Both the position numbers and the translations under genes were made by a program. Below are positions 57,676 through 64,000 of a stretch of 64,000 nt of DNA, in pieces (position 1 is the first letter of the stretch; every line of letters begins with the position of its first letter). This stretch comes from Clostridiales bacterium (GTDB lineage: Bacteria > Bacillota > Clostridia > Lachnospirales > Lachnospiraceae): contig JAHABX010000016.1 in the NCBI GenBank assembly GCA_018376135.1, forward strand, positions 1 to 64,000, read 5' to 3'. The notes beneath the pieces are model-generated. The model did no database searches. It was not told the DNA's origin and saw nothing but the letters and a program-made list of their open reading frames with translations.

Positions 57676-58680
57676 ATGAATTCAAGTGAGAATACAGAAA
57701 AAAAATCTCAAATGCTTATTTACACTACTGAGGATGGTCTGACGAAAATTGAAACTGCATTTGATGGTGATACGGTTTGGTTATCAATTGACCAGATGGC
57801 TGAATTGTTCCAGAGAGATCGAAGCGTGATTGGAAAACATGTTCGAAATATTTTTAAAGAAGGCGAATTGGAGAGAGAATCAGTTTGGGCAAAATTTGCC
57901 TACACTGCGTCAGATGGAAAAGTTTACAATGTAGACTATTATAATTTGGATGTTATCATTTCCGTTGGCTACCGTGTGAAATCAAAGCGCGGCACACAGT
58001 TCAGAATCTGGGCGACCGGGATTTTGAAAGAATATATGCGGAAAGGATTCACTTTGGATGATGAGCGGTTGAAGAACCTTGGCGGTGGCGGTTATTTTAA
58101 GGAATTGCTGGAGCGAATCCGGGATATTCGTGCGTCTGAGAAAGTATTCTATCGCCAGGTACTGGAAATTTATGCTACCAGTATCGATTATGATCCCAAG
58201 GCGGAGATTTCCATCCGTTTTTTTAAAAAGGTGCAGAATAAAATCCATTATGCAATACACGGACAGACTGCAGCAGAGGTGATCTTTACAAGAACGGATG
58301 CAGAGAAAGAGTTTATGGGACTGACTGCCTTTGCAGGGAAACAGCCTACATTAAAAGAAGCTGTTGTAGCAAAGAATTATCTGGACGAGAAAGAACTTCG
58401 TGCCATGGGGCAGTTGGTATCCGGATATCTGGATTTTGCAGAGCGTCAGGCTGAACGGGAACTGGTTATGACTATGCAGGACTGGTCAGAACATCTGGAT
58501 CGTATTTTGACGATGAGTGGAGAGCAGTTGTTAGAGGGAAATGGAAGTGTTTCTCATAAACAGGCAGTTGATAAGGCTACCAACGAATACAAGAAATATA
58601 AAGCAAAGACACTTAGTGACGTGGAACAGGATTATTTGAATTCGCTTCAGTTGTTGGAGAAGAAAGTAAACAAAAAGTAA
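57676..58680 (+). CDS. RhuM family protein
   Basis: A 334-residue protein of the RhuM ('virulence protein') family. The family blocks are in order: DGDTVWLSIDQMAELFQRDRSVIGKHVRNIF (about 28-58, read in parts; a winged-helix-like N-terminal part), YNVDYYNLDVIISVGYRVKSKRGTQFRIWA (parts, near 92-115) and a helical C-terminal half. RhuM genes often lie inside or beside type I restriction-modification loci; the molecular role is unknown. The gene looks intact, with GAGGTGAT as RBS. No hsd gene is present nearby, so it may be a left-over of such a locus. Confidence 0.88.
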   Translation: MNSSENTEKKSQMLIYTTEDGLTKIETAFDGDTVWLSIDQMAELFQRDRSVIGKHVRNIFKEGELERESVWAKFAYTASDGKVYNVDYYNLDVIISVGYRVKSKRGTQFRIWATGILKEYMRKGFTLDDERLKNLGGGGYFKELLERIRDIRASEKVFYRQVLEIYATSIDYDPKAEISIRFFKKVQNKIHYAIHGQTAAEVIFTRTDAEKEFMGLTAFAGKQPTLKEAVVAKNYLDEKELRAMGQLVSGYLDFAERQAERELVMTMQDWSEHLDRILTMSGEQLLEGNGSVSHKQAVDKATNEYKKYKAKTLSDVEQDYLNSLQLLEKKVNKK

Positions 58681-58719
58681 TGTACCGCAGGTTATGGCAC
58701 AATTTATAAACCGAACGAA

Positions 58720-58834
58720 GTTGAAACTTTAGAGAAGGCAGTAGGACTGTGTTGGCAGGAATAATAACCGTTTTGCCAAAGTTCAACTCCGCCTTCCGGG
58801 CATCTGAATCACAGCCTCAACAAATTGCGAGACC
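58720..58834 (+). repeat. dispersed repeat, copy 1 (before the primase gene)
   Basis: The block starts at GTTGA and centres on TGTTGGCAGGA (58750-58760) followed by CCGCCTTCC and ATCxxAATCAC. It aligns at clearly visible similarity with 61165-61280. A short open frame ending at 58764 (reading KPNEVETLEKAV) may be a coding scrap within it. Confidence 0.55.
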
Positions 58835-58911
58835 AGCGTCTTATTGCAGCGCATTGGGCAGCGAAAACTATAAGAAAATAATTTTTAGTATAAGAAAGCG
58901 AGTACAGAAAA

Positions 58912-60243
58912 ATGAATATGGAAGCACAAAATCTGGACTCGCTTAGAAAACTTGTAAGAGAGTTACAGGATGAAAATAAAAAGTTAAAAGAACAGCTAAA
59001 GAAAGCCGATATTGCATTTCCGGAAGAAAATATTTTTGAAGAGAAAATCGAAGATTATGCAGAGTATGATCCTGATCAGGGTGAGCGAATTATTAGTCAA
59101 TATATTACGGAGGATATGGCAAAGCGCTATTTTTCTATGTTCTGGGGGAGAACGGATGTTTATGCTAAAAGGGGCAGAAATGGAAGATATTTTCCTCAGT
59201 GTGACAACCGCTGGAACGACAGGCTATGTCCAAAGCAGCGAGGAGAGAAAACAAGCTGCGATGATTGTGAGAATACACAGTGGACAAAGCTTACACCGAA
59301 GAAAATTATCGATCATTTAGTTGGATATAAGGAAGATGGTTCAGATGTGATTGGTGTATATCCGCTGCTTTCGGATGGTATGTGCAGGTTTATCGTATTT
59401 GATTTCGATAATCATGAAAAAGGAGCGGAAACCACAGATTTTGCCAATGTTGACGAAGAATGGCATAAGGAAGTAGATGCGCTCAGAATGATTTGTGAAA
59501 AGAATGGAATTACCCCGTTAGTTGAGCGTTCCAGATCTGGCAGAGGCGCTCATGTATGGATTTTCTTTAAAAGACCGGTCTCAGTATCACTGGCGAGAAA
59601 TTTTGGTTTCTTATTGCTTGATAGAGGACAGGCTTCCATTAATATGAGGTCGTTTCAGTATTATGACAGAATGTATCCTTGTCAGGATGTGGCAGGCAGC
59701 ATAGGAAATTTAATTGCGCTTCCGCTACAGGGAAAAGCACTTAAAAAGGGGAATAGTGCTTTTGTGGACAAAAACTGGAATGCATATCCGGATCAGTGGG
59801 ATATTCTTCTGAATCATACAAAAAAGTTATCATTAGAAGATATAGAAAGCTATATGGTCAAGTGGAAGAAAGAAATATCTGAAGTCACGGGAATCATTGC
59901 TGAAAATGTGGCAGATAGACCTAAGCCATGGAAGAAGAAACAAACTTTTCATAAGGCAGATGTAGTTAGAAAGATGCATATTGTGTTGGGAGATGGTGTG
60001 TACGTTGATACACTGAATCTTATGCCTCAGATCCAGAATCAGATAAGAAGTCTGGCAGCGTTTGATAATCCTGTTTTTTATAAAAACAAGAGACTGGGAT
60101 ATTCAAATTACTATAATTTCAGTGCAATATATATGGGAAAAGATAGCGATGGATACATCTGTATTCCGAGGGGGCTCCTGGATACGCTGATTTGTAATTG
60201 CGAGGAAGCGAAGATAGAAATGGAAAGAATCGTGGAGGGATGA
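58912..60243 (+). pseudogene. TOTE-type AEP primase protein, truncated before the helicase
   Basis: A 443-residue open frame. After an N-terminal coiled coil (about 5-32) it has a zinc-finger-like Cys set (FPQCDNRWNDRLCPKQ, SCDDCENTQW) and the archaeo-eukaryotic-type primase core: FIVFDFDNHE (near 160-169) gives the metal-binding Asp pair and GRGAHVWIFF (near 210) the His motif. This matches the primase part of TOTE conflict-system proteins, which normally continue into a superfamily 2 helicase for a total of about 900 residues or more. Here the frame leaves the family pattern after EEAKIE and stops at 60243, where it overlaps an AlbA-type gene fragment. The primase half could still be made. 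Confidence 0.75.
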
Positions 60244-61104
60244 ATACCTGAAATGGATATGTGGTTTTGCCAATGCTCAGGGTGGGAAAATATATATTGG
60301 CTGTAATGATAATGGTGAAATTGTAGGAGTAGAAAATTCTAAGAAGTTGTTAGAAGATATTCCGAATAAGATTATACAGTCTTTAGGTATTGTAGCCGAT
60401 GTAAACTTGCTTGAAAAAGATGGAAAAGAATATATTGAAATAGTAATACCTGCTTATTCTGCAAGTATTTCTTATAAGGGTGTTTATCACTATCGCAGCG
60501 GAAGTACAAAGCAGGTATTAACAGGACCTGCGCTTGAAAGCTTCTTGAATGGAAAGCGTGGAGTTACATGGGATAATATGCCAAATCCAGCATTTACGAT
60601 GAAGAATGTTGATGATTCAGTGGTTGAAAAGTTTAAGGAATTAGCAGCAAAAAAAGGTCGTATTGAGTCCTCTTTGCTTAATGAGCCTAAAGAGGTATTG
60701 TTGGAAAAACTCCACCTTACTTCAGGTGAATATTTGACGAATGCCGCTATGATGTTGTTCTCAAAGGACCCGGAGAAATGGCAGCTTGGTGCATATGTGA
60801 AAGTAGGATATTTTGAGACTGATGCAGACCTTATGTACCAGGATGAGGTAAGAGTAAGCATGCGTCAAGACCGTATAATCCGAATATAGCAAATGTATTT
60901 TATCTTGCAGGTTTCATTGAGAGCTGGGGCAGAGGTATTGAAAAAATTTGTGAGACATGTAAGGCAGATGATTTGCCAGCACCGGAATTCATGGTAAATC
61001 CCGGAGATATTATAGTCAAATTTACAGCTCCTGAAGATAGAATAGTCCACGGTCCAGGCAGAGCAACTGAAAGGGTAGGTGTAAAGGTGGGTAAAAATGG
61101 ATGA
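60224..61104 (+). pseudogene. AlbA-type ATP-binding protein, degraded
   Basis: The AlbA_2-type N-terminal domain begins inside the end of the primase frame with KESWRDEYLKW, then ICGFANAQGGKIYIGCNDNG, and runs to YQDEV near 60847. The next recognisable family block (SKHASRPYNPNIANVF, then LAGFIESWGRGIEKIC) is in another frame from about 60850, so roughly 100 residues are missing between them. The C-terminal ATPase-like part ends at 61104. There is no start codon, since TAG lies in frame at 60215. Thus the N-terminus and a central segment are deleted. Intact relatives are proposed transcription regulators or RNA-helicase-associated proteins of uncertain role. Confidence 0.75.
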
Positions 61105-61108
61105 AATT

Positions 61109-61126
61109 GTGCAACGACCGTTGTAC
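61109..61126. repeat. near-palindrome, copy 2
   Basis: GTGCAACGACCGTTGTAC. It is related to copy 1 at 57410-57427 and lies 5 bases after the end of the AlbA-type remnant. Confidence 0.6.
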
Positions 61127-61164
61127 AAATATGAATCATAAGGACGATACAAAAACTCTCATCA

Positions 61165-61280
61165 CTGTTGAGTGTTTTGAAGGTGAAAGGTATGCTATGT
61201 TGGCAGGAAAAATAATGCTTCCGCCAAGATCCCATTCCGCCTTCCAATCATCCAAATCACGGCTTCGGCAAATGTGGAAA
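61165..61280 (+). repeat. dispersed repeat, copy 2 (before the DUF4177 gene)
   Basis: Contains TGTTGGCAGGA (61198-61208) followed by CCGCCTTCC and CATCCAAATCAC, in the same order and spacing as copy 1 at 58720-58834. In both cases an intact start codon lies 80-160 bases downstream. Confidence 0.55.
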
Positions 61281-61358
61281 GTAGTAGAAAATCTATATCT
61301 GGGCGCTATCATATTTCTATACAAAGCGACAAATTATGCACTTATGGAGGGAAAAAAT

Positions 61359-61559
61359 ATGGAAAAGTTTGAGTATAAAGTGGTTGTTTATGATACGAAA
61401 GGTTTTTGGGGAGGCAATGTTGAAGAAAATCAGCTTGAAAACCAATTGAATATTCTTGGTTATGATGGTTGGGAGATGGTAAGTTGTACATCTACAAATC
61501 AAAGTTCTGGTTCATCTAAGAGTATAGTTTGTATTTTTAAACGAAAAAAGAACAGCTAG
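61359..61559 (+). CDS. DUF4177 domain protein
   Basis: A 66-residue protein that starts MEKFEYKVVVYDTKGF, with GYDGWEMVSCTS in the middle and a basic end (FKRKKNS). This is the DUF4177 layout: a small beta-rich protein with conserved Trp in the GWEMV segment. The function is unknown; such proteins are common in mobile regions. The start at 61359 is fixed by GGAGGG; the longer frame upstream of it runs through the dispersed repeat and is not thought to be coding. Confidence 0.8.
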   Translation: MEKFEYKVVVYDTKGFWGGNVEENQLENQLNILGYDGWEMVSCTSTNQSSGSSKSIVCIFKRKKNS

Positions 61560-61652
61560 AGTGCTTCCGTTTTGTGGAGAAGGGGAGCATTACGGAACGG
61601 CTGCGGATCGTAGAGTGAGAAATTTGAATTTTGAGGAAAGGCAAAAATTATT

Positions 61653-62273
61653 ATGAAATATATTTTTTTGCATGGCTTGGGGCAAACTTCTTCCAGTTGG
61701 GAAAAAACGATTGATGTAATGAATGAAAAATTAGATATAGATTGTCCGAATTTATTCACGCTGCTTCAAGGCAGAGAAGTCAATTATTCTAATCTTTATC
61801 AAATGTTTTCTGAATATTGTAAAACATACTCTGAACCACTTAATATATGTGGTTTATCGTTAGGGGGTATTCTCGCATTACAGTATCTGATTGAAAATCC
61901 AGATAGAGTCAATTCTGTGGTTCTTATCGGAACACAGTACGCTATGCCTAAAAAATTGTTGAAACTTCAAAATGCGATCTTTCAAATTATGCCAAACAGT
62001 ACATTTAAGAAAATAGGACTTGAAAAGAAAGATGTTATAAATCTTTCCAGTTCAATGATGAATTTGAATTTTCAACAGAATTTACAGAAGATAGATTCTT
62101 CTGTGCTTGTTATTTGTGGTGAAAGAGATAAAGCCAATATGAAGGCTTCTTTACAACTTAAAGCGTTGATACCTAATGCGAAATTTAATGTTATTCAGAA
62201 TGCGGGACACGAAATAAATATAGATGCTCCGAGAAATTTAGGTATAGTATTAAATGATTTTTTTATGCGATAA
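61653..62273 (+). CDS. alpha/beta hydrolase
   Basis: A 206-residue alpha/beta-hydrolase-fold protein. It begins KYIFLHGLGQTSSSW (oxyanion-hole HG), has the nucleophile elbow GLSLGG near 67-72, the acid in CGERDKAN and the His in NAGHEIN near 188. All triad positions are filled, so it should be an active serine hydrolase (esterase or lipase type); the substrate is unknown. RBS GAGGAAAGG lies upstream. It is AT-rich like the rest of the island. It ends about 50 bases before a hairpin at 62323-62353. Confidence 0.88.
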   Translation: MKYIFLHGLGQTSSSWEKTIDVMNEKLDIDCPNLFTLLQGREVNYSNLYQMFSEYCKTYSEPLNICGLSLGGILALQYLIENPDRVNSVVLIGTQYAMPKKLLKLQNAIFQIMPNSTFKKIGLEKKDVINLSSSMMNLNFQQNLQKIDSSVLVICGERDKANMKASLQLKALIPNAKFNVIQNAGHEINIDAPRNLGIVLNDFFMR

Positions 62274-62317
62274 AATCCAGTTGTTCGAGTAAAAACCAAG
62301 AAACAGCATATTATAAT

Positions 62318-62554
62318 CCCAAGGCGGCTCTGCTCACAAAAAGCGGAGCCGCCCTCTTTATCGGCATTCCGGCAGCAGTGGTCCAGTATGAGACAGAATC
62401 CCGGGCTTCGCCGGTGATGGGGAATACCATCAGCGTGATCATTGCTCTGGTGGTGTGCACCCCCATCCTCCTGGCGTTTGCAGTGCTGATCCCCTTCCTC
62501 TGCTTCAAGAATCTGGAGAAACAGAGTATTGTGGAGCGGCTGCGGACGGAATAA
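62318..62554 (+). pseudogene. C-terminal fragment of a polytopic membrane protein
   Basis: A frame without a start codon reads GAALFIGIPAAVVQYET, then VMGNTISVIIALVVCTPILL, AFAVLIPFLCFKNLEKQ and ERLRTE before the stop at 62552-62554. Base use is GC-rich and host-like, unlike the genes around it. It looks like the tail of a transporter-type membrane protein that I cannot name. It may mark a place where chromosomal backbone DNA is trapped in the island. Confidence 0.5.
62323..62353 (+). terminator. GC-rich hairpin at the start of the membrane fragment
   Basis: GGCGGCTC pairs with GAGCCGCC, with an inner GC/GC pair and a 9-base loop, followed by CTCTTTAT. It could terminate the alpha/beta hydrolase transcript, or it may be chance within the coding remnant. 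Confidence 0.45.
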
Positions 62555-62613
62555 TACTCATATATTCAGAAAAGTCAGGAGGAATACACAATGAAAGATA
62601 TGTTATAGGTGCT

Positions 62614-62799
62614 ATGGACGCTATGACTTATACCAATCGTACTAATATTGAGTTTGATGTAATGGATGAAACACAGGCAGATTTGACTTTCTGCACTCCA
62701 AGCCACGAAAATAGTTCCAAGACAGAAAACGAAATTGTCACCTCAGATGCTGCGTTAAGAGATTTAGGCGTCGAGCTGCAGGTGGGTATCGGTTTGTAG
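62614..62799 (+). CDS. small hypothetical protein or remnant
   Basis: A 61-residue frame (MDAMTYTNRTNIEFDVMDE, then SSKTENEIVTSDAALRDLGVEL) that I do not recognise. A good RBS (AGGAGGAA) lies 25-30 bases upstream and points to a different ATG at 62591, whose frame ends after five codons (MKDML). The simplest reading is a gene whose start has been frame-shifted, leaving a C-terminal piece. The second half has the regular, polar look of a structural or secreted protein tail. Low support for a functional gene. Confidence 0.35.
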   Translation: MDAMTYTNRTNIEFDVMDETQADLTFCTPSHENSSKTENEIVTSDAALRDLGVELQVGIGL

Positions 62800-62812
62800 A
62801 ATAAGGAGATTA

Positions 62813-62876
62813 GGGAAAGGGATAACCTTTCACTGGACAACTCGAAGGGCTGGAGGGCAAAGGGTTATCCTTTCCC
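62813..62876. repeat. imperfect 18-bp inverted repeat with 28-base loop
   Basis: GGGAAAGGGATAACCTTT (62813-62830) against AAAGGGTTATCCTTTCCC (62859-62876), with single-base bulges. It may be a hairpin terminator or the end of a lost element. Confidence 0.5.
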
Positions 62877-62900
62877 TTGCCTATAAAGCAGTCTTAAAAG

Positions 62901-63119
62901 ATGTTCGTTGAAAATATGCGTAAAGCTGCTTCGTGGGCCTTTTATTCAAATCTCGTAGTGACAACCGTTTCTACCTGCTACTGGTCTGTTATCAAACAAA
63001 TTCCTGAGAATGCGCTTCTTAAAGGCATTGGATTAGGCTTTGGCATTTCCCTCATCGTTTTCTCTTTCTCCACAGCTTGTTTTGATTGGAAAGATCGTAG
63101 AGGTATCTCAAATGATTAA
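62901..63119 (+). CDS. small membrane protein paired with an XRE regulator
   Basis: A 72-residue protein with two hydrophobic segments (about 12-28 and 42-60) and a charged C-terminus (DWKDRRGISND). Its last 8 bases overlap the regulator gene that follows. Pairs of a short membrane protein and a YozG-like XRE regulator are common in Firmicutes, where the membrane partner may hold or respond to the regulator. No good RBS is seen before the ATG, so the N-terminus may be truncated or the gene a fragment of a longer family member. Confidence 0.6.
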   Translation: MFVENMRKAASWAFYSNLVVTTVSTCYWSVIKQIPENALLKGIGLGFGISLIVFSFSTACFDWKDRRGISND

Positions 63120-63309
63120 GAATAGGATTAAGGAATATAGAGCCAAATACGATATGAAGCAAGAGGAGCTTGCCATAAAAGTGGGGGTTCGTAGAGAGAC
63201 AATTGGAAACTTGGAAAAGGGGAAATATAATCCGTCACTGGTTTTAGCGTGGAATATTGCCAAAGTTTTCGAGGTGTCCATTGAAGAAATATTTACAGTT
63301 GAAGAATGA
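63112..63309 (+). CDS. XRE-family transcriptional regulator (YozG-like)
   Basis: A 65-residue helix-turn-helix protein with almost no sequence beyond the DNA-binding domain: IKNRIKEYRAKYDMKQEEL, then VGVRRETIGNLEKGKYNPSLVLAW and a short end EIFTVEE. This is typical of compact Cro/C1-type regulators. The start at 63112 overlaps the membrane gene by 8 bases, with the RBS (AGAGGTAT) inside that gene, so translation is coupled. It probably controls its own pair. Confidence 0.88.
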   Translation: MIKNRIKEYRAKYDMKQEELAIKVGVRRETIGNLEKGKYNPSLVLAWNIAKVFEVSIEEIFTVEE

Positions 63310-63555
63310 TGTATTGTTATCGTTAGAAGATAACTGAGTACGCCATTCAATATGCAGAAATCAAAAAAATCCTTTCATATTATCCCAAATGTAAAGAAGA
63401 AACACAAATCTATTTGATAAATCCTGCAGATTTACGGTAAGAATGAAATGTATGGAGAACTGGGCGTTTTACTGTTAGCATAATAATAAAAAAATAAATG
63501 GCTATACTAATAATTACCAATGTACTTATTGACTGCAATATGATAAAATTGAAGT

Positions 63556-63571
63556 CGACAAGTACATGTCG
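63556..63571. promoter_or_regulatory. near-palindrome before the AbiEi gene
   Basis: CGACA-A-GTAC-A-TGTCG is a 16-bp near-palindrome that touches the RBS GGAGGTGA (63571-63578). AbiEi antitoxins bind inverted repeats in their own promoter, so this is a candidate operator. Confidence 0.5.
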
Positions 63572-63582
63572 GAGGTGAGTGC

Positions 63583-64000
63583 GTGACTGATTATGAAAAA
63601 ATAATTGAAATAGCCAATCAGAATAATAATGTTTTTAAAACAAAGATGATTGTTCATGCAGGGATCAGAAAAGAAAAAATAAAAGAAATGCTGGAAAATG
63701 GAATGATTGAAAGAATAGGGCATGGACTTTATTCTCTGAGCAGAGAAGATATAGATGAATATTATGAATTTCAGCAGAGGTGTCCGAAAGGTATTTTTTC
63801 TTATGGCACATCAGCATATTTTTGGAATCTGTCAGATAGGGTTCCGAATGTTCTAAGTTATACAGTTCCAAGGGGGTACAATACATCCCGGCTAAAAATT
63901 AGTACAAAGGTTAAATATCATTATGTATCAATGGAAGTATATAATATTGGCATTACTGAGATTGTCTCACCGCAGGGAGCAACGATACAGGTTTATGATA
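63583..64000 (+). CDS. AbiEi-family antitoxin (type IV TA), cut by right edge
   Basis: At least 139 residues are visible from a GTG start that has GGAGG 7 bases upstream. The N-terminal winged helix (KTKMIVHAGIRKEKIKEML, then ENGMIERIGHGLYSLS) is followed by the family block FSYGTSAYFWNLSDRVPN, TVPRGYNTSRLK and the strand VYNIGITEIVSPQGATIQV. This matches AbiEi, the antitoxin and autorepressor of the AbiE phage-exclusion system. The nucleotidyltransferase toxin AbiEii would be expected just past 64000. The gene looks intact as far as it can be seen. Confidence 0.85.
   Translation, partial: MTDYEKIIEIANQNNNVFKTKMIVHAGIRKEKIKEMLENGMIERIGHGLYSLSREDIDEYYEFQQRCPKGIFSYGTSAYFWNLSDRVPNVLSYTVPRGYNTSRLKISTKVKYHYVSMEVYNIGITEIVSPQGATIQVYD

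Larger units (their letters stand above)
56851..64000. other. accessory island with broken defence-type genes
   Basis: From the rlmD stop to the right edge the DNA turns AT-rich, gene density drops and several genes are truncated or frame-shifted (YhcG/DUF1016, TOTE-type primase, AlbA-type protein, membrane fragments). Intact members include RhuM, DUF4177, an alpha/beta hydrolase and a 2-TM/XRE pair; an AbiEi gene runs off the edge. No integrase, IS or clear att repeat is visible, so the island's right border and mode of entry are unknown. Confidence 0.7.

Noticed and set aside
58749..58946. 65-residue open frame before the primase gene
   Set aside because: It runs through the dispersed repeat, has no RBS, and its resemblance to the frame at 61197 comes from the repeat itself.
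61101..61358. N-terminal extension of the DUF4177 protein
   Set aside because: The extension crosses the near-palindrome and dispersed repeat; the internal ATG at 61359 has a perfect RBS and the family N-terminus.
62901..63309. Toxin-antitoxin system
   Set aside because: The two-segment membrane protein plus compact XRE regulator matches a common regulator/membrane pair; no toxin motif is visible.

Overview
The window reads as chromosomal DNA of a spore-forming, gut-type member of the Clostridia, most likely Lachnospiraceae. The signs are a moderate-GC housekeeping backbone with purine-rich Shine-Dalgarno sites before nearly every gene, an alpha/beta-type small acid-soluble spore protein, SpoVAE and a GerMN lipoprotein, the Firmicutes order tig-clpP-clpX-lon-ysxC, and families typical of the group (DUF4364, DUF1385, DUF3343, YqeG, TIGR01212). 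The genus is inference; no rRNA is present.

Layout. 1-5335: tail of a tyrosine-recombinase-like gene, a CapA-type protein, dihydroorotase (pyrC) behind its own promoter, a small XRE regulator, a CYTH protein, a DJ-1-like protein and a spore protein. 5415-12816: the proteostasis block trigger factor, ClpP, ClpX and Lon, then the ribosome-assembly GTPase YsxC and an AI-2E-type permease. 12883-14337 (minus): radical SAM protein and DUF4364. 14516-27836: rho, rpmE, DUF1385, prmC, prfA, glmM, a sugar nucleotidyltransferase, DUF2156, hisC-like, two membrane/lipid genes and rpiB. This conserved stretch is interrupted between rho and rpmE by an AT-rich two-gene ATPase/TOPRIM-like cassette with its own promoter. 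28040-35477: DUF3343, YqeG, Pol IV, two lipoproteins, a split chromate transporter and an amidase lipoprotein. 35621-44212: cold-shock protein, M23 peptidase, amidohydrolase, HAD phosphatase, sfsA-mutY, a galactofuranose pair (glf plus GT2), PAP2 and a preQ1-I riboswitch with queT. 44310-56850: an isolated spoVAE, tRNA-Glu(CTC), degV, a large TPR/AAA-like protein, an ABC-F protein, a nitronate-monooxygenase-type flavoprotein under a striking palindromic promoter, an orphan substrate-binding lipoprotein, pcrA and rlmD.

From 56851 to the right edge the character changes. Genes are AT-rich, spaced out and often broken: a C-terminal scrap of a YhcG/DUF1016 nuclease, an intact RhuM, a TOTE-type primase cut off before its helicase and fused to an AlbA-type gene that has itself suffered an internal deletion, a DUF4177 protein, an alpha/beta hydrolase, membrane-protein scraps, a 2-TM/XRE pair and the start of an AbiEi antitoxin. 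This looks like an eroding defence and accessory island placed behind rlmD, with short dispersed repeats near the gene borders.

The best candidate for an undescribed functional system is the ATPase plus TOPRIM-like pair at 16036-18107. The best regulatory candidates are the nested palindrome at 51230-51291, the palindrome between divergent promoters at 52721-52791, and the structured leader of rpmE. All calls were made by reading the sequence alone; no database search was run.
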